Translations under genes and position numbers: made by a program
Notes under the pieces: model-generated
Database searches by the model: none
What the model was told of the DNA's origin: nothing
The model's input: only the letters and a program-made list of their open reading frames with translations
Part shown: one piece after another, positions 63,125-64,000 of the stretch
How positions within the stretch are numbered: position 1 is the stretch's first letter
Layout: each line of letters opens with the position of its first letter
Source of the DNA: an uncultured Aquimarina sp.
GTDB taxonomy: Bacteria > Bacteroidota > Bacteroidia > Flavobacteriales > Flavobacteriaceae
DNA: 64,000 nucleotides
Assembly: GCA_947501475.1 (NCBI GenBank)
Contig: CANMWA010000007.1
Span: forward strand, 62,001 to 126,000
Direction of reading: 5' to 3'

Positions 63125-64000
63125 TTACAAAAGACTATTAATTACATCTTCTACACTCACGCCTTCGGCTTCGGCTTTGTAATTTTTAATGATACGGTGT
63201 TTAAGAATACCTGATGCTACTGCTTGAACATCTTCAATATCTGGAGAAAATTTACCTTTGATTGCAGCATTAGCTTTTGCTGCCAGAATCAAATTTTGAG
63301 ATGCTCTTGGTCCTGCACCCCAATCAACATAATTCTTTACTAAATCTGTGGCAGTTTCGCCATTAGGTCTTGTTTTTCCTACCATTTCAACAGCGTATTC
63401 TATCACATTATCTGCTACAGGAATACGGCGAATAAGGTGCTGAAAATCGACAATTTCTTGAGCTGTAAATAATGGGTTAACTTTTTTAGTAACATCTCCA
63501 GTAGTACTTTTTACAACCTCAACTTCTTCCTGAAAACTTGGATATTTTAACTCTATCGCAAACATAAATCTATCCAACTGTGCTTCAGGAAGAGGATATG
63601 TTCCTTCTTGTTCTATAGGGTTTTGTGTTGCTAAAACAAAATACGGTAAATCTAGTTTATAATGATGTCCAGCAACTGTAACTGCTCTTTCTTGCATCGC
63701 TTCTAGTAAAGCTGCTTGTGTTTTGGGTGGAGTACGGTTAATCTCATCTGCCAGAATAATATTTGAAAATATTGGGCCTTTTATAAATTTAAAATGCCTT
63801 GTTTCATCCAATATTTCACTTCCTAATATATCGCTTGGCATAAGATCTGGAGTAAATTGAATTCGCTTAAAATCCAGCCCTAAGGCTTGTGATATTGTAT
63901 TAACCATAAGTGTTTTGGCTAATCCAGGCACTCCTATTAATAATGCATGGCCTCCAGAAAAGATTGATATGAGTATTTGATCGATAACCTTTTCTTGTCC
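63125..64000 (-). CDS. MoxR family AAA+ ATPase, 5' end cut by window edge
   Basis: At least 291 residues are visible; the frame stays open to 64000, so the true start is beyond it. Walker A is GVPGLAKT, Walker B with arginines is IILADEINRTPPKTQAALLE, followed by MQERAVTV, LATQNPIEQEGTYPLPEAQLDRF (sensor 1) and DWGAGPRASQNLI (sensor 2). MoxR ATPases act with a VWA-domain protein (DUF58 / BatA-like genes usually follow) in protein maturation or stress. The C-terminal lid ends at the stop. Confidence 0.92.
   Translation of the reverse strand, partial: GQEKVIDQILISIFSGGHALLIGVPGLAKTLMVNTISQALGLDFKRIQFTPDLMPSDILGSEILDETRHFKFIKGPIFSNIILADEINRTPPKTQAALLEAMQERAVTVAGHHYKLDLPYFVLATQNPIEQEGTYPLPEAQLDRFMFAIELKYPSFQEEVEVVKSTTGDVTKKVNPLFTAQEIVDFQHLIRRIPVADNVIEYAVEMVGKTRPNGETATDLVKNYVDWGAGPRASQNLILAAKANAAIKGKFSPDIEDVQAVASGILKHRIIKNYKAEAEGVSVEDVINSLL

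Noticed and set aside
63125..63931. MoxR gene starting at the internal MPGLAKT
   Set aside because: That Met-like start is inside the Walker A motif (GVPGLAKT); the frame stays open to the window edge.
1..64000. Prophage, insertion sequence or classical defence island
   Set aside because: No transposase, integrase, phage structural, restriction, toxin-antitoxin or Cas genes are seen in any frame.

Overview
The window looks like a chromosomal segment of a marine-type member of the Flavobacteriaceae (Bacteroidota). The evidence is AT-rich DNA, housekeeping promoters of the Bacteroidota type (TTTG, 19 bases, TAnnTTTG), the gliding-motility gene gldI, a transketolase split into two genes, many lipoproteins with acidic residues after the lipidated cysteine, SusC/TonB proteins, and the order parA-parB-DUF5683-dapB-lepB-wbqC. 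No prophage, insertion sequence, CRISPR array or rRNA operon is visible.

Layout. 1-448 is the 5' part of a SusC/TonB-like gene. 811-7417 holds a dienoyl-CoA-reductase-like SDR and the parAB-DUF5683-dapB-lepB-wbqC-DUF6122 run. 8370-14692 (minus) carries a mutL / tandem rhomboid / EEP operon behind ribH and a TPR membrane protein. 14829-16650 is recF, a lipoprotein and a DUF721 gene. 16701-23791 is an accessory cell-surface signalling locus: ECF sigma factor, FecR anti-sigma, TonB receptor with STN domain, and two divergent PKD-like lipoproteins. 23849-36814 holds ndk, a PhoD-like phosphatase, nrnA-gldI-dual immunophilin, pepD, a DUF3810 zincin candidate and two exported amidohydrolases. 36881-46267 (minus) has an aminotransferase, dnaB, accA, EamA, LptF/G and tgt. 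46445-51054 has split transketolase, a calcium-site FKBP lipoprotein, an S4 protein, a PRTase and aroK. 51187-51984 is a tRNA-Lys/tRNA-Lys/tRNA-Leu cluster with two duplicated tRNA tails and a broken GIY-YIG nuclease. 52752-56517 is a carotenoid operon led by a CarH-like MerR regulator. 56521-64000 has a TlpA thioredoxin, a triple-repeat lipoprotein, a Crp regulator, aconitase, a Spy-like protein and a MoxR ATPase cut by the window edge.

Two parts stand out. First, a motif GGTRGGG-N16-CGTT occurs three times, upstream of fecR and of each PKD-like lipoprotein, each time ending 22-63 bases before the start codon. The sigma gene itself instead has a housekeeping promoter. This reads as a complete ECF regulon in which the sigma factor controls its anti-sigma/receptor operon and two secreted surface lipoproteins. 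Second, two tRNA genes are each followed by a hairpin repeat and then a second copy of their own 3' end. In one case a GIY-YIG nuclease pseudogene lies between. This suggests a small tRNA-targeting element that restores or copies the tRNA tail.

Other sequence-level oddities are a MutL whose endonuclease metal motif is substituted, a Tgt lacking the three zinc cysteines, and a MerR regulator that keeps the W-x9-EH signature of the B12 photoreceptor CarH beside crtI-crtB-crtZ.
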